A stretch of 64,000 nt of DNA from Mytilisepta virgata (Eukaryota > Mollusca > Bivalvia > Mytilida > Mytilidae): NCBI GenBank assembly GCA_028015205.1, contig CM051516.1:34424230-34488229 (forward strand). The letters run 5' to 3'. The position numbers and the translations under genes were made by a program. Below the pieces are notes generated by a model. That model did not search any database and had not been told where the DNA came from. It worked only from the letters and a program-made list of their open reading frames with translations. This document shows positions 1 to 14,100 of this stretch, piece by piece; positions within the stretch are counted from its first letter, which is position 1, and every line of letters starts with the position of its first letter.

Positions 1-1460
1 ATTTTAATAATCTTCATCGTGTCGATTGTTTTGCATCGATTTCTGAATTAACAGTAAAAATATATTATTTTAGTACATGTTCTCTATATCTGAAATCAGA
101 AGTTTGTCACATTCATTAAAGTCCAGAAAACTGAAAAACAATTTATTTAATGATTATTTTCAATTTTTTAATAGAATATACGACATTTCTTGGTTTGAAG
201 CAGTTAATGCTTCATATACCAGGGTACTATAAAGTCTGACCAGTCAAATTGTTTGTTAAATATCAAGTTAAATTTGTCTTATAGTGGTAATACCTCAAAC
301 ATGCCTGCTTATCTCTTAACTAATTCTTTCAAAGCCAGTACATGGATAAGGTCGGAACAAATTTTTCATCCTTAATTGTCTGTATCTAAATGGATTAATA
401 CATTAACATCAGACAGGAAATATTTCATTGATTCACATCCCCCAAATTTTGAAATTACTCAGCATATTGTCAAAATTTAACAATAACTGTCATGAATAAG
501 AGAGATAAGTGGGTGTGTCAAAGGTGGTTTCATACACCATAAGAGTTCTAAAACAAACTGAAATTTGATTGGATCAGAATTCAGTATAACTAATCAGTAA
601 TATTTTATGATAGTATTTTCATGTATTTTTTTTTCATGAACAATTGTTTCAATAAAGGAATATACAACTGAATATTGTTTGTGTTTGATATTTGGTTAAT
701 TATTTTCATTAAATTCTTATTGCTTAACTGTGAACACTGTAGAAATAATAAGATACAAACTTCTCAAGAAGTTAGTGCAACAAATTTACTGAAAAGCAGT
801 TAATTAGACAATAAAGATATGAAAAGAGCAATAACTCTTACAAAAATCTATCAACCATGAACTCGTTAAAATGTGAGCATGTTAAAATCATGATACCAGA
901 TGTACTAGATGGGCAATATGGGCATGTTCAATTCATCTCCACATATAATACCAAATATGAATAAAATCCACATAAAATTGAATTGACTATCTGCATACAC
1001 AAGCTTTGTTGGTGGATGGACGAACAGACAACAGTATACATGGCACTCTGTGAGTGCAGGTATAAAAACACTAAAGCTGGGGAGAGACATATACATTAAT
1101 ATTCCCTAAACATTATAAGGCGGCAGTGTAATAAAATAACAATTATTTAGGTATCAGGTATTTTATTTTCAAATTGTTTACTTTCAAATGTCAACAACAT
1201 GGTTCACATTAAAATATTTCTTCTATCATATTTTTTTTCCATATATTTAAAGCACTGAACATTTATTTTTATATTTATTATTAAAAGGATGAAAAAACTA
1301 TAACATGAAAAAAAAACCTTCAAAAGGGAATATACACACTTCATAATATTAATAATAAAAATGGGACTTCATCTGGACGGATATTTACATACATAAACAT
1401 ATATAACCCCATGCTCTCAGAAGTCACCAAAACAGCAAAAACAATGCAAATATTTATCTT
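1..1460. other. AT-rich intergenic DNA, no gene seen
   Basis: Short open frames occur here but none has coding character, a recognisable domain or convincing splice borders. I see no RNA gene. Confidence 0.6.
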
Positions 1461-1636
1461 ATATATGATGAGTCAAACCCGTGTATAAAGGGCATCTAAG
1501 GTATGAGAAAGAACTGTTGTTTATACAAATGTTTATTTTGTAGGCTTTGTTCTTGATTGGGACATATTCACTGTGTCCTTTATAGGCAGTGATTTGCTAT
1601 ACAGAGGTGCCCTTTAAAGCAGGTTTGATTATATAA
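1461..1636. mobile_element. Foldback (MITE-like) element
   Basis: The arms are imperfect inverted repeats: TCAAACCCGTGTATAAAGGG at 1473 pairs with the stretch ending GGTTTGA at 1628 (CCCTTTAAAGCAGGTTTGA). The outer flanks also pair loosely (TATATGATGAG against ATTATATA). There is no coding capacity. This is the usual form of a non-autonomous DNA element; the exact ends and target duplication are not clear. Confidence 0.55.
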
Positions 1637-2727
1637 CAAGATTTAAAATATATTTGAAAAAAGTAAATATAATTATCACATCTGATATAAATATAGAAAT
1701 TTACAAAATTACATAAAATTAAAATTCTACAAAATCACAAACTTAACAGTTAATGGTGTATCACAAATTAGTTTATAAATACTGCTAAATAAAAAAATAT
1801 AATATTTGTATAAATAGATCTTTATTAAAATGACTTAAATTAACAATAAAATCAAAACAGCTATGGTTAATATGGTGAAGTCATATTCATGGTTGACTAA
1901 AACTCACAAAATTATCAATACCCACTGAAATGGCAAGTTCTGAGCCTGAAATTGAAAATTCTGTTTACATGGACCATGAGAAACAAATTTAGGAACTACT
2001 TACCATATATGGAAAGATGTAAACAATTATTATTTTGCATATTAAGTTATCTGCCCTTTTACCATATATGGTTAACTTACGGCGATGTTTCTTATGTAAA
2101 CAAGAATCGACATACTTTCATAGACCATAGTTAACCTTTACTCTACATTCTTTTATTATTTGTTAAACCTTTTGATATTGTGAATTAATTACATACCCTG
2201 TTTGACTACTTAAACAATGAAATTATCAGGAATAATTTCTTATTTTAATGTAAAACATTTTAATACATGTTTTGTGTAAAATTGCAATATTAAATGAATC
2301 AAATGTATACGTAATTTCATGTGTAATTTAGTTAAATTCAATGTGATTTCTAAGAAAAAATTGGAACAGCTACAGACTTAAAACATACAATAAAAGTTTT
2401 TTAGTAACAATTAATTGGTTTAAGCATGTCACCTGCTGTTTTCAAAAGTTTTCTCTCACAGTCGAAATGAAATAATGAGAGAAATGTATTATTCACAGAA
2501 TCATCACTTAAGCCATTGGTTGGACTGAACTAAATGTTACCATGGCAACAAGTTTTCAAAAAGCAAAATTACATATCAAAGAGCAACTTAGAATATAACA
2601 ATTTTCATAAGAGTAGAATTATAAATACATTTCACACAAAAACACGGACACATTTCACAGAAGAATTACCCGAGACAGAATAAAAAATATAATTAGATAT
2701 ACTAAAACAAGTGTGGACCCTAAAAGA

Positions 2728-4094
2728 TGTCTCGCCTGTCCGCGCTTGACCCAGAATAACATGCACTATCAAAGACCATGCTATCATTTGCCTACCATTA
2801 TGGTACATTTGAAACAGACATGCGAAAGCTGTTATGTGATTACTTGAGCAATTAATTAATTGAGGTCAAGGACAAAAGCCATATGTCAGAAACTGACCTC
2901 ATCAAAAAACCTTAATATGGTCACTGGACCGTGAATTGAGGTCAAGGACAAAAGGCATATATATATCCCCTGTCCACGCTTTATCCTAAAGCTTATATGA
3001 CCAATAATACAGTAACTTCTATAGCTATAGTATATTGTCATAATTGCTTAAAACAATATTTTTAAAATCTTACTGTGCATTGCCAAGAACCATACCGGTC
3101 TATCAATTGCTATTGTCTGACTAATCCTGTTTGTCTATCCCCTAATTAAAACATTAGTGATCAATCTGAAAATATGAGGTGGGCAAGTTCTTATATATAT
3201 GGCGAGTCTAGATATTGCAGTTGCTGAAAAATGGACTGTAAAAGAAAAAAATTGACAAAGTCACTGAACCATGAAATTGAGGTCAAGGACACATGACAGG
3301 TGTCAGACTGGCATGTACCCATATAGATCTAGCTATAGACCATATCTGATGAATCTAGTCATTGCACTTGCTGAAATATAAACTTTTGAGGAAAAAATTG
3401 ACAAAGTCACTGAACCATGAAATTGAGGTCAAGGGCACATGAAAGGTGTCAGACTGGCATGTACCCATACAGATCTTGCTATAAGCCATGTATGATGAGT
3501 CTATTCATTGTAGTTGCAGAAAAATGGACTTTAGAAGAAAAAATTGACAAAGTCACTGAGCTGTGAAATTGAGGTCAAGGACACATGACAGGTGTCAGAC
3601 TCCCATGTACCCATATAGATCTTACTATATACCAAATATGATGACTCTAAACATTACAGTTACTAAGAAAGGGACTTGAATGTAAAACTATGTCGCAGAT
3701 TTTCGAAGTTCACTGAACCGTGCAATTGAGGTCAAGGACAAATGACAGGTGTCAGACTGGCATGTACCCATATAGATCTCACTGTAGACCAAATATAATA
3801 ACTCTAGGTATTATAGTTTCTGAGAAAAGGATTTGAATGTAAAACTATGTCGCAATGTTTATGTGGGTATTGAACCATGAAAAAAAGGTCAAGGTCATCT
3901 AAAAATGTGCTGCTGAAAAGGTCATCACTTCATGCACCTGTGGACCAAAGATGAACATTGTAAGTATTATACTTTAAAAGTTATTAAGGTTTTACAAAAA
4001 GTTAACGCCGTCGCCGTCGCCGTCGCCTTCGCCGTCGCCGCCGGATTGCTATACCTATGTCTCGCTTCCAGCGACTTTCGTCGCAGGCGAGACA
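2728..4094 (+). mobile_element. Hairpin-ended element with internal tandem array (copy A)
   Basis: The left end TGTCTCGCCTG (2728-2738) is the perfect inverse of the right end CAGGCGAGACA (4084-4094). Just inside the right end lies a nested hairpin: GTCTCGC/GCGAGAC outside, GCGAC/GTCGC inside. It is preceded by a GC-rich run of GCCGTC repeats at about 4004-4043. The interior holds about six diverged copies of a 142-155 bp unit marked by gaggtcaagg (near 2937, 3282, 3424, 3573, 3728 and 3884). A core of tandem repeats between structured ends matches the pearl/Helentron-type non-autonomous elements known from bivalves; that assignment is inference. Confidence 0.65.
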
Positions 4095-4216
4095 ACTAGA
4101 AATACAAAATTGCACACTTTATAATGGGATATATCTTAATGAAATAACACTCATAATTTCAGATGTAATGGTATTGTTATAATGGAAATTTAATGTGATT
4201 TGTCATATGTTACTAT

Positions 4217-4447
4217 AAGGTATCTGGACCATCCGATTCTTCCAAATGTCACAGATGTTCCATACAAAGTAATAACATTGACCTCAGTAATTATTGGCAA
4301 ACTTCGGAATTGCAATGGATGCCGCATACAAACAACGAAGTGTGATTCAACTTGAGAAACAAATATCTTTAAACTTTATGTTAATTTTATTTTTGTACAC
4401 AAAGAAATATAATTGACGGCCATTATCTATGATGGTCCAGATACCTT
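4217..4447. mobile_element. Short inverted-repeat element (MITE)
   Basis: A perfect 17-bp terminal inverted repeat, AAGGTATCTGGACCATC (4217-4233) and its inverse at 4431-4447, bounds a 231-bp non-coding element. A diverged relative of its interior lies at about 13308-13490 (shared stretches around attcttccaaatg, cggcaaa and acaaacaa.gaagtg). Confidence 0.7.
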
Positions 4448-5097
4448 GACTGAAATACAAACTAGTTCAGAGAAAATTTACATAATACATTAGCTAACTT
4501 TATTTTCTGGTTTTTGCAGGATTAATTTAATACAGCAGTTCAAATTAGCCATTTTGAAATTTGAAAATATCATTTCAATATTTCATACCTGTAAATTTTC
4601 AGAAAATCTTATACCAAAAAGATATAACATATAAGAAAACAATGATATATCTGAATACATATTCGAATCATTTTAAACTGAAAAGATTTTTTATGGACTG
4701 ATTAGTTAAGATTGTTCAACAGTTAAGGATAGTAAGATCTCCGTGATTCTAAGAATAAATACTAAACTGAATTGACTTCCTTAATACTTCTTTCTATCAG
4801 TCAAATGAAAAGTGTTTGTAAAATATACCACTATTTGTCATACTAAGTTTAAAGATAGCAGTATATCTCATGACAGTTCAATATCATATTGCTTCAATTT
4901 GCAGTTTCTTTTATAGTGCAGTAACATGCACTGCAAAACTACTAATATTACTTCTGGAATTAAGATTTTGATCTTTTGATCTGAAATTTTGCAACCCACA
5001 AAAAGTCATCTTAAGTATTACATGTATCATATTTTATATCGTAAACAATTCATATTTATAACATATTACATTATACTTCTTTTGAAACATTTTGTTT

Positions 5098-5103
5098 TTT
5101 ATT
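5098..5103 (-). promoter_or_regulatory. Poly(A) signal of the SAXO4-like gene
   Basis: AATAAA on the minus strand starts only seven bases after the stop codon (5111-5113). The next AT-rich stretch towards lower coordinates would give a very short 3' UTR. It is the nearest canonical signal, but longer 3' UTRs cannot be excluded. Confidence 0.5.
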
Positions 5104-5110
5104 GTCCACA

Positions 5111-8100
5111 TTAGGCAAAGATAGGAACACTTCTGTGAATCTTGGCATCATGTGTGTGGTCATCGTAGAATACATCACGAGCCTTTATACTCCTGTAATA
5201 TAAAAAGCACAATGTTTTGCCATTTCAGAAAGCCTTTATACTCCAGCAACATAAAATATATATAAAACATATACCATTTGGTCATTACATAATGAACCTT
5301 TTTTCCTCCTACAATATAAAATATACCAGCTACATACATGTATGAGAAAGAACAGATCTGGAGTCAAATGTCATTAAGACAACAATGGATTGTCTCTGAG
5401 TTGAACAAACCAAAAATAAATATCTGGTGGTCACCAGAGAACCTTCAGTGAGTGGAAAGCCCGAACCATCATGTACAGAATATGTCCAAAACCTTAATTC
5501 TCCTGAAATTCAGATAAACAATATACTTCATACTACATTGAAACTTATAAATTTGAGTTTGAATTTTACCTTGATACATAAGGTTCAAGCCTTCTAAGTG
5601 TTGCTGTTGAGTTGATATCGTCTCCATGCGAGTGAACTGATGTGCTCTTTGTAAATCCATCTGGTTTCTGTTGCTGGACTTCACCACGTGTGTGCCCTTC
5701 ACGGTCCTTACCATAAGGAGTTGGATCTGGTCCAAATCTAAAAATAACAAATAGTATCATTATTTATAAAATAATAAAATATTATTAAAATTAATGATTA
5801 GAAAATTTTTGCACATTGAGAATCAGTTGTAGAATTAACTCCCTTTACTTAGGTCACCATTCTCTAATTAGGATTTAGAAGATTTTATTTTCACTAAAGG
5901 CCTCTCATGAGGAATGATAGTACATTTTACAAATAAACAAACTGAATAAAATTCAGTGCATGAACACACACATATCTATATATATATACAACAAGTATAC
6001 AAAAAATCATCCAAGAAGACCAAATTACTTTGCACTTTTACAATGAGACAAAATTTAAACCATTTAACAAGAATATATTTTTCTCACTAATGAGACAGCC
6101 CAGTACCTATTTTTACCCATGTGAGATATCCTTGTCTTTCCCATGGGTGAGATAAGAATTTCACGCTTGTTTTCCCGGAAAATTTCATGGTTCCAACAAT
6201 CGTGATTATTTACTGTTTGAGCGATATTTAACAAAAAGTTTGAGTTTTTATTAGTCTTACCTATTCCATATTGTCCATATTGTTTTATATTTAAAGGCTT
6301 CACTCATCGGTGGCTTGAATTATTCAAAATACATCCAATACACAAAAGCACATGCACATCACACACAAAATGTACATAACGCACTACTTTCATGGGGAGA
6401 TAACTCTGTTTGTTTACGTCATCTGACACACTTGCTTGAGTAAATATTAGTGAGAAAAAGGATCAAAACACCAGTGTTAAAGCGCAAGACAGAAAAATGT
6501 CAGAACCCGCGTGAAAGATTTCCATTGGTCTCCAACTCGGCGGAGCCTCGTTGGAGACCAGAAATCGTTCCCTTGGGTGTCTGAGATTTTTCCGTCTTGC
6601 ACTTTCACCGGTGTTAGATCCTTATAGTCTTAACAATTGTCTTTATTAAAATTTACAGAATTTTTAACATAAATTGAAACTTCATTTGCACACAAATACC
6701 CCTTTTCTTTGAAAATTGTGAATTATCTCCCTTCTTCAAACTTGTTATAGGGAGATAATTCAAGGAATATTTCTCATGACTTATTTTCTAATAATGTTTA
6801 TAGTATAACTAATCTAGAAAAGTGAATACCTAAACCTCTACAACGAGTAACCAAACAACACATTAATTCACGAATGAGCACAGTGCACGAGTGAATTATT
6901 AGTGTTTTTCGGTCACGAGTTGTAGATCTTCGGTATTTGTAACGTCACTTCCTAGAGTGATATATTACTTTTGAATTCACTGGGTGAATTATCGGATTTG
7001 ATTTCACTCGGAAAACCCGGTATTTCACTTCACTCAATGTAATAAATACTATATTTTTTTTATAGTTGTTAATCTGAATATTTGCATATTTAAAATTTAT
7101 GCAGAGATTGACAATTCGTTAAATGTGAATGTGAATTTACTACAGGGATTTTTCATAATAATATGAAAGACTTAAGTAAAATACCAACAAAACCATTTAT
7201 CCCTTTTTCTAATGTTGCTAACCTTGTCATATAATGGGTTATAAATCTTCTGTTATCCTCATTAACGGCTACAAATCTATCATTATTTTCACTGTATCCA
7301 GACAATTCTTGTTTTCCAACATCTGTTCTTTCTAATCTGTCTGCTTCATTCTTACTAGGTCTCTGTTGACCTTGGAATATATCTTTGGTTATACTGGAAC
7401 CAAATTATTTAATATATAATAGCAATAAAATTGTTCATTAACCATGTAACATTTTAAATAAACCTGTCAAAAAAATTCAACTAAGAACATGTAATAAAAG
7501 TCCATGCTTTTTACATAATAACATTAGCAGCTTTTAGGCTTGTTCATAAATTAATTGTTTATTTACTTTTCAACAAGACACAACAATATACAAATTAAAT
7601 GTTTCTTTTTATAATTAAATACTTTAGGATTAGATTATCAAAAATTATTGGTAATTACCTAGAATGGTTGTTAGGATGTGTCATATTTAGATAATCTGCT
7701 GGATCTGATTTCTTAGTTCTCTGTAATCTGAGGTTTGGTATATCGTCTGCTCTGTCATAAGCCTACAGAAAATATATTATAAAACATACCCTGTTAACAT
7801 GTAATATAATTTTAAAATTCTTATTCAGTAATAGGGGTATTGTATAAATCTGTGACATAGTATTTTTACCATTATTCCTCTTTGAATTGGTACATGTACA
7901 AATTTTTCAAGACAAACTTAAATTAAACTGGCCTGGAAACGGTTATTTTTAAAAATTTCAAAATATATCTTAAAATAGTTTAGCAAGGGCAGAGACAGCA
8001 AAATATTTGTTAATTCTTATAACATGCCTAGTCAACTATAGCTTAAAGCAGTCTAATTATCATACTAATTCTGCTGCATTACATATGAAATTTGACAAAT

Positions 8101-11100
8101 TCAGACCTGATTTTCAAAACTGTGGAAAAAAAGAGCTGAGTTGATGCTTCTGCAGCCATTTTACTATGTATTATAAAGGAATCATAAGGGACAAATACTG
8201 ACTTTAACAAGAGGCTCCCAAGAGCCTGAATCTCTCACCTGTTATATTTTGTGTACCGGTAGATCTTGCATCAATGATTATTTTTGCTATTTAATGTATA
8301 CCGTCGCAATTTTCTCCTTAATATTGAACTGTACAGCTAAAATATAGAATCCTGAACCCAAATAGATATGGTTGCTAGGGACTTTTTCGTCGGTTGCTAT
8401 GGACTTTTTCAATGACCTTGACCCTTGACCTTTCTTTTTTTCTTGTGCAGGTCAGTTATAAAGTCCTTAACCCAAATATAAATGGAGGCTAGGGACATTT
8501 TCATTGGTTGCTATGGAATTTTTCAATGACCTTGATGCTCCAATTTACTTGTACAGCTACCATTTAATTTATTTCAAGTAATGCCCTCAAAATCTGTGTC
8601 AATGTCGGACCAATATTTTCTGTAAATAATCTTTCAAGGGCAAAAACTCCTATAAGGGGTCAATTGACGATTTTGGTCATGTTGACTTATTCGTATATCT
8701 TACTTTGCTGAACATTTTTTCTGTTTACAGTTTGTCTTATCTATAATAATATTCAAGCTAATAACCTAAAACTGCAAAATTTCCTTAAAATTTACAATTC
8801 AGGGGCAATAACCCAACTAAGGGTTGACCGATTCGTCTGAAAATTTCACAACAGGTAGATCTTGACCTGATGAACATTTTTACATGTCAGTTTTGCTCCA
8901 AATACTTTAGTTTTTGAGATATAAGCCAAAAACTCCAGTTTACCCCCTATGTTCTATTTTTAGCCATGGTGGCCATGTTTCTTGACGGACAAGAAAATAA
9001 AACATAAACTTTATTCTAGATACCCTAAGGATCATTCAGTCTAAGTATGACTGTAATTGGTTCAGCTGTTTCAGATGAGAAGATCTTTGAAAAAGTTTAC
9101 GATGGACGACAGACAGATGACAGATGCCAAGTGATGGCAAAAGCTCACGTCCTTTTAGGACAGGTGTGCTAAAAAGTAGAATTCCATTTGGAAAAATTTC
9201 AGGTCTGCAAATTATATACTCAAAAATAATCTAAGCAAAAAATCTGGGATGCCAAAACATTTATCCAAATATCAAAGAACATGATTTAAATAATGTTGTA
9301 TCTACCTTTCATACGATAAAAACCAAGGAGCCAATTCAAACCTTATAAATTTGTTTACTAAAAATATCATTCCACTTACATCAATAGGATTTCTATGCAC
9401 ATATAGTGGTTTTGCTTTTTCCCTTGTAAACCCTGTTCCTCTCTCAGATCCTGGAGCTAGGTTTGGAAATGGTTCGGCACCCTATAATGCACAATTTAAA
9501 TATACAATTTCAAATCTAGAACTCAATACTTTAAATATTCAATGAAAAATTTGTACTCAATCAGTAAAGATATCATTTTGTGTCAGAAAAAAGGAATACA
9601 AAATCCAACAAAAAAATACAAGAGACAGAATTAAGAAATTTTTTAAGTTATATCTGTTGCATATTGTTATCATGACAGTAATTTTTTAATTCAAAAATTA
9701 TAATGGAGTTCTTATAATATGTATAACAATCTTGTCTTTTTAACTGAAATACTGGAACATGTCATGTGATTACAATATGGATTTAATTTGAAAATCATAT
9801 GAATGTCTTCACAGAATATATATAATTATACATCAATCCATCTTGTTTATTATACACATACTGCCTTCAGTTGAGGGTGGTATGTCAGATTACCACACAA
9901 TGGCAAAATATCACCCGTGATGTAATTGAGGGTGACATTTTGTTTTGAGTGTAGTAATCTCAGCTGGAATACCATCCTCAACTGAAGGCAGTATGTGTTA
10001 AATTATACTGAATGCCAATTATCTCCTCATACGGAGGGGGTAAAACTCAATTCTGGTACGGAGGATGATATCCAGGGGAGAGTGTCGTATTCTCCCATGT
10101 GGTTTTCCTGTCGCTAAGGAGGAAATACCACCCGTCGTCAAGAGGGGTAGTGCCTAGTTCCAGATGGATTGAAATACCACATCTCGGTCAACCAATGAGA
10201 AATCAAGTTTTGCATAAAGTATAATATTTTCATATATTTATTTCATCACTGTGTAAGCATAGAATTATGTAGATATTCTATGAACTTATTTCTACGGAAA
10301 ACTCTTCCATCTGTTTTTAATGAATCCGTTTTTGACAGAAAAATTGTGAGGCAGTGAAAAAACATTTCTTCTTATTAGTCACAATGTGTGTACCTTATGA
10401 TCACATATCAGGCCAATTAAAACTTATAGATTTTCATCCCAACACACCCATCAAAATATTTTTATTTTCAGTAAATTACAATAGATACAGAATTTTGTAC
10501 AAGTTCATTCTGGAAAAACAAATGGAAATTTGTCTTTTTGGTGCATTTCCTGTTGTAAGTTTTTGCTTTTGGCATTGAAAATTAGACTTGTTTGTAGCAT
10601 AAAAGTCAAATCCTCCCACCCTCCCTATTTTATCTTGGTAATGGTAGATAGTTTAACTGGCCAAATCCAGAAACATTGGTATCCAAGTTCATTTCACACT
10701 AGTAAATCTGCAATCCATTTACTGGGAAATGTATTTTTTTTTAACCTATTTCTACAAATGACATATATTTTTCAATTTTAATTCATTCTGTCAATGCTTA
10801 CAAGAAAAACTCTTCTTCAATCTTTACTTAATTGTATGCTAATCAAACACTTACATTTGGGTACTCTGATCGGAGATAATCAGTCTTCATTATACTGGTC
10901 CCAGTCGGTCTTATTGTGTGCCATCTCTAATTAAATTAAAACACAAGACGTTGTAACTAGATTCTACACAAATTGATGGAAGAATTTCAAAAATTGTTTC
11001 TCTGAACAGTGTCATAACAAGTCATTACAATCATTAATGATAATCTTTCTTAATACTTCAAGATGCGCAATTTTTTTTTTTTATACAAAAATGCTAAAGA

Positions 11101-14100
11101 GGGAAGTTTGCTTTTTTCATATGCATAAAAAAATACCACATTTTCTTAGGATACTCTGAAAAACTTTAATGGAACATATTGAAATAAAAGCAAAAACATA
11201 TTATTTATGGAAAATATTTTCCAATTGTATCTTTTGCTCTATTCCGATTTCTTAAAAATTTTTATTTTTTAAACAATTTTAATAATTTAACAGGTAATAA
11301 TTATGAAGGCAATTTTGAGAATTATTATTTTCAGTAATATAGAATATTACATTTCATACAATAGAATTGGTAAATATGGAACATGTAGCTCAGCTAGTTC
11401 AGCATATCCTTCATTTGCCAAGTATACTATTACTTACTGGACGGTCATTTTTATGTGGGTCATTAGGATAAAATGTAACTGGCTCTACATTATATGCATG
11501 AGTGAATCCAGTTCCTTCTGGTTGTCCTACTGTCTTCATTGAAACATCCACTGAAATAAAAATCCACAATATTAGTAAATAAATAAAATATAGATATGCC
11601 TGTCATAAAGATGTGATAAAATAAGAAACAAGTGTTGTTCGGTGTACCACTTATAAAATTTTAGTGAGTGATCTTATGTGATCAATTTCATAAATAAAAA
11701 ATTAACACATTTAGAGACAAAAAATTGTGTGTATTTGACTAGTTTATTACACATATAATAAGCATTTTGTTTTTTCGTATAGTGTGTTTCAGTCTAACTT
11801 AATTTGTTTTTTCCTATTTTGTGTTTCAGTCTAACTTTTTCTCTATAGTATATGCAGAAGTTCTCTCCAATTAGCAGGTATTTATTTCTTCTCTTTAATA
11901 CAAACTTGCGATTTATCAGTTAACTTCTGCTTATACCCCAAACATGCTTATTAGAAATGCATACTCAAGTACATGTAAATTTTTTCTCAGACAGAAGCAT
12001 CCAGCTTTTGTGTTTCTAATTACAAACAATTACCAGCTTTAAGGAGAGACAACTCTTGCATATGTGATAATAAATTGTTAGAAACAAAAAAATGAAATAA
12101 GTACAGAATAGTTCCCATTATCAGGACCTTGTAATTTAAAACAAATAAATTTCAATCATTCCATACGATCTTTTTAATACCAATTCATTCAACCCAAAAA
12201 AATTCCATCCAGTCTGAACATGCACTGCATAAGTGATAACTCAAAGGAATGTACATATGTACATGCATTCATAAAATTTCAGACAAATTGCAAGAAAATA
12301 TGATATCCATGCAAACAAACCATTCCAGACAAATAATCACAATTAAATATCATACAGGAATTACTAATAAAAGAAATGTGTAGAAAATAAATTATGAGGA
12401 TAATTAACTTAAAAAAAAATAAACATAATTAGTAAACTATATCTAATTATATATTTTCATATTAGTAAATAAATAATATATATAATAAAAAGTAAAATTA
12501 TTGAAAAATTGAATACGTTGAAAATGCTTATGGCAATTTTAAAATATACAAAATCTCATCAATTTTCCCTTAAACCAAGCTTAGATACAAAACTAGTCTA
12601 TGTAATATTTCTTTAGTAGTATGAAGCATGTTCCTGTGATTAAATTAAGAAAAAAAAAACTATTACAAAATTATTTTTTTCTGCTACAGGTAAGAGATCT
12701 ATTTCCCATTCTACAAGTCCACAAAGAAAGTTGACAAAGACTTTAAATTTCTCCAGTCTCCAAGCTAAATTGTCTTTACAGAGATAAAACATTTCTTCAG
12801 AAACATGTATATTAAAATTATGATGAACGTTACACGGACCTTATTTTAGGGCTATATGATTCAACCACTTCATTTTCTTTATTTTAAATGAAAATTAATT
12901 GTTTTACAGATAATTTCATGTTTTTCAGAATTATAAGCATTATTTAATGTATCTGAATTAAAAATGCGTAAGGGTTCCAAAAAACCCAGTGTCTTGCCTG
13001 ATTTCGCTCTTGTCTATGTTTTCAGTGTAATAGTTGATTGTACATAATTTTAATGTAATGTAATGTTAATTGCGAGAAAAACTAAGTCCATTTATAAGTA
13101 AAATACGGAAAATGGAAAAAAAATTATTTACAAAATTTTCCTCTGGATACTATCTTTAGATCATGAACAAGCTGCTGTCCAAGTTTGGTAGAAATCCAGG
13201 ATGGTTTAAGAAAGTTATTAATGTTTAAAAAACTTTAACCACAGAGTGAATGTAAATGTTGACGTCACCAAAGGAATGTAAGATTGCTAAAAGTCAAAGG
13301 CTCAATAAAATGACACCACGATTCTTCCAAATGACTTGCATGTTTCATACAACGTAATGGCAATGACAACAGTAATTATCGGCAAATTTCAGAAACGCAA
13401 TATATCTAATTTATTTTCATGGACACCACATACAAACAATGAAGTGTTTTTTTCAACTTGACAGAAATATCTACATTATTATTACAGTAAAAAATCTTTT
13501 TCCAACGGACTACACTAAAAAACCTACATATAACTACAAATTTTCCTGTAAAAGTCTATGATAATATTATGAAGATACAGAGAATTATAGGAGTATCCAT
13601 TCTATACAGAGTCATGCACTACAATATAATAATTTACCATGCATCTGTCTCAATAAATCCTCTGTAAAAAATTTGCAGTATTACTGAAAGCATATGCAGG
13701 TAAACACCACATTATATATTTTTGATGATCATGAAATTTCCTTTTTTGTCTTATTAAAAGATCCTAAGAGCCTGCCTCATTCACCTGCCACCTTTACTAA
13801 AGCAGGGCTAAGTGTTTGGCTAGAGCAGCCCTATTTATTGGTGGAGGGTGTTAACTGATCTGATCAACATTTGAAAGAGGACCACTGCTACAAAGTTTGG
13901 TTATTACTGGGTCAATGGTTTCAGACAATGTTTTTAAAACATTATTGAATGTCTTGGTCAGCTAAAAATAAAAGTCCCTACAACCTGATGCAATTCTTTG
14001 TGTAGCTCTGAAAATTAATGTCATATTCAGAAGGAACCAGGTAGGTTATTCCCTCTAATTAGAACCCTTACACAATTTTCTTTTACAGGAGAAGTGAAAT

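Noticed and set aside
2728..4094. Canonical Helitron with CTRR end
   Set aside because: Copy A ends near ACTAG, but the other copies lack a CTRR-type end after the hairpin, so a standard Helitron call is not supported; Helentron-like is kept only as a possibility.
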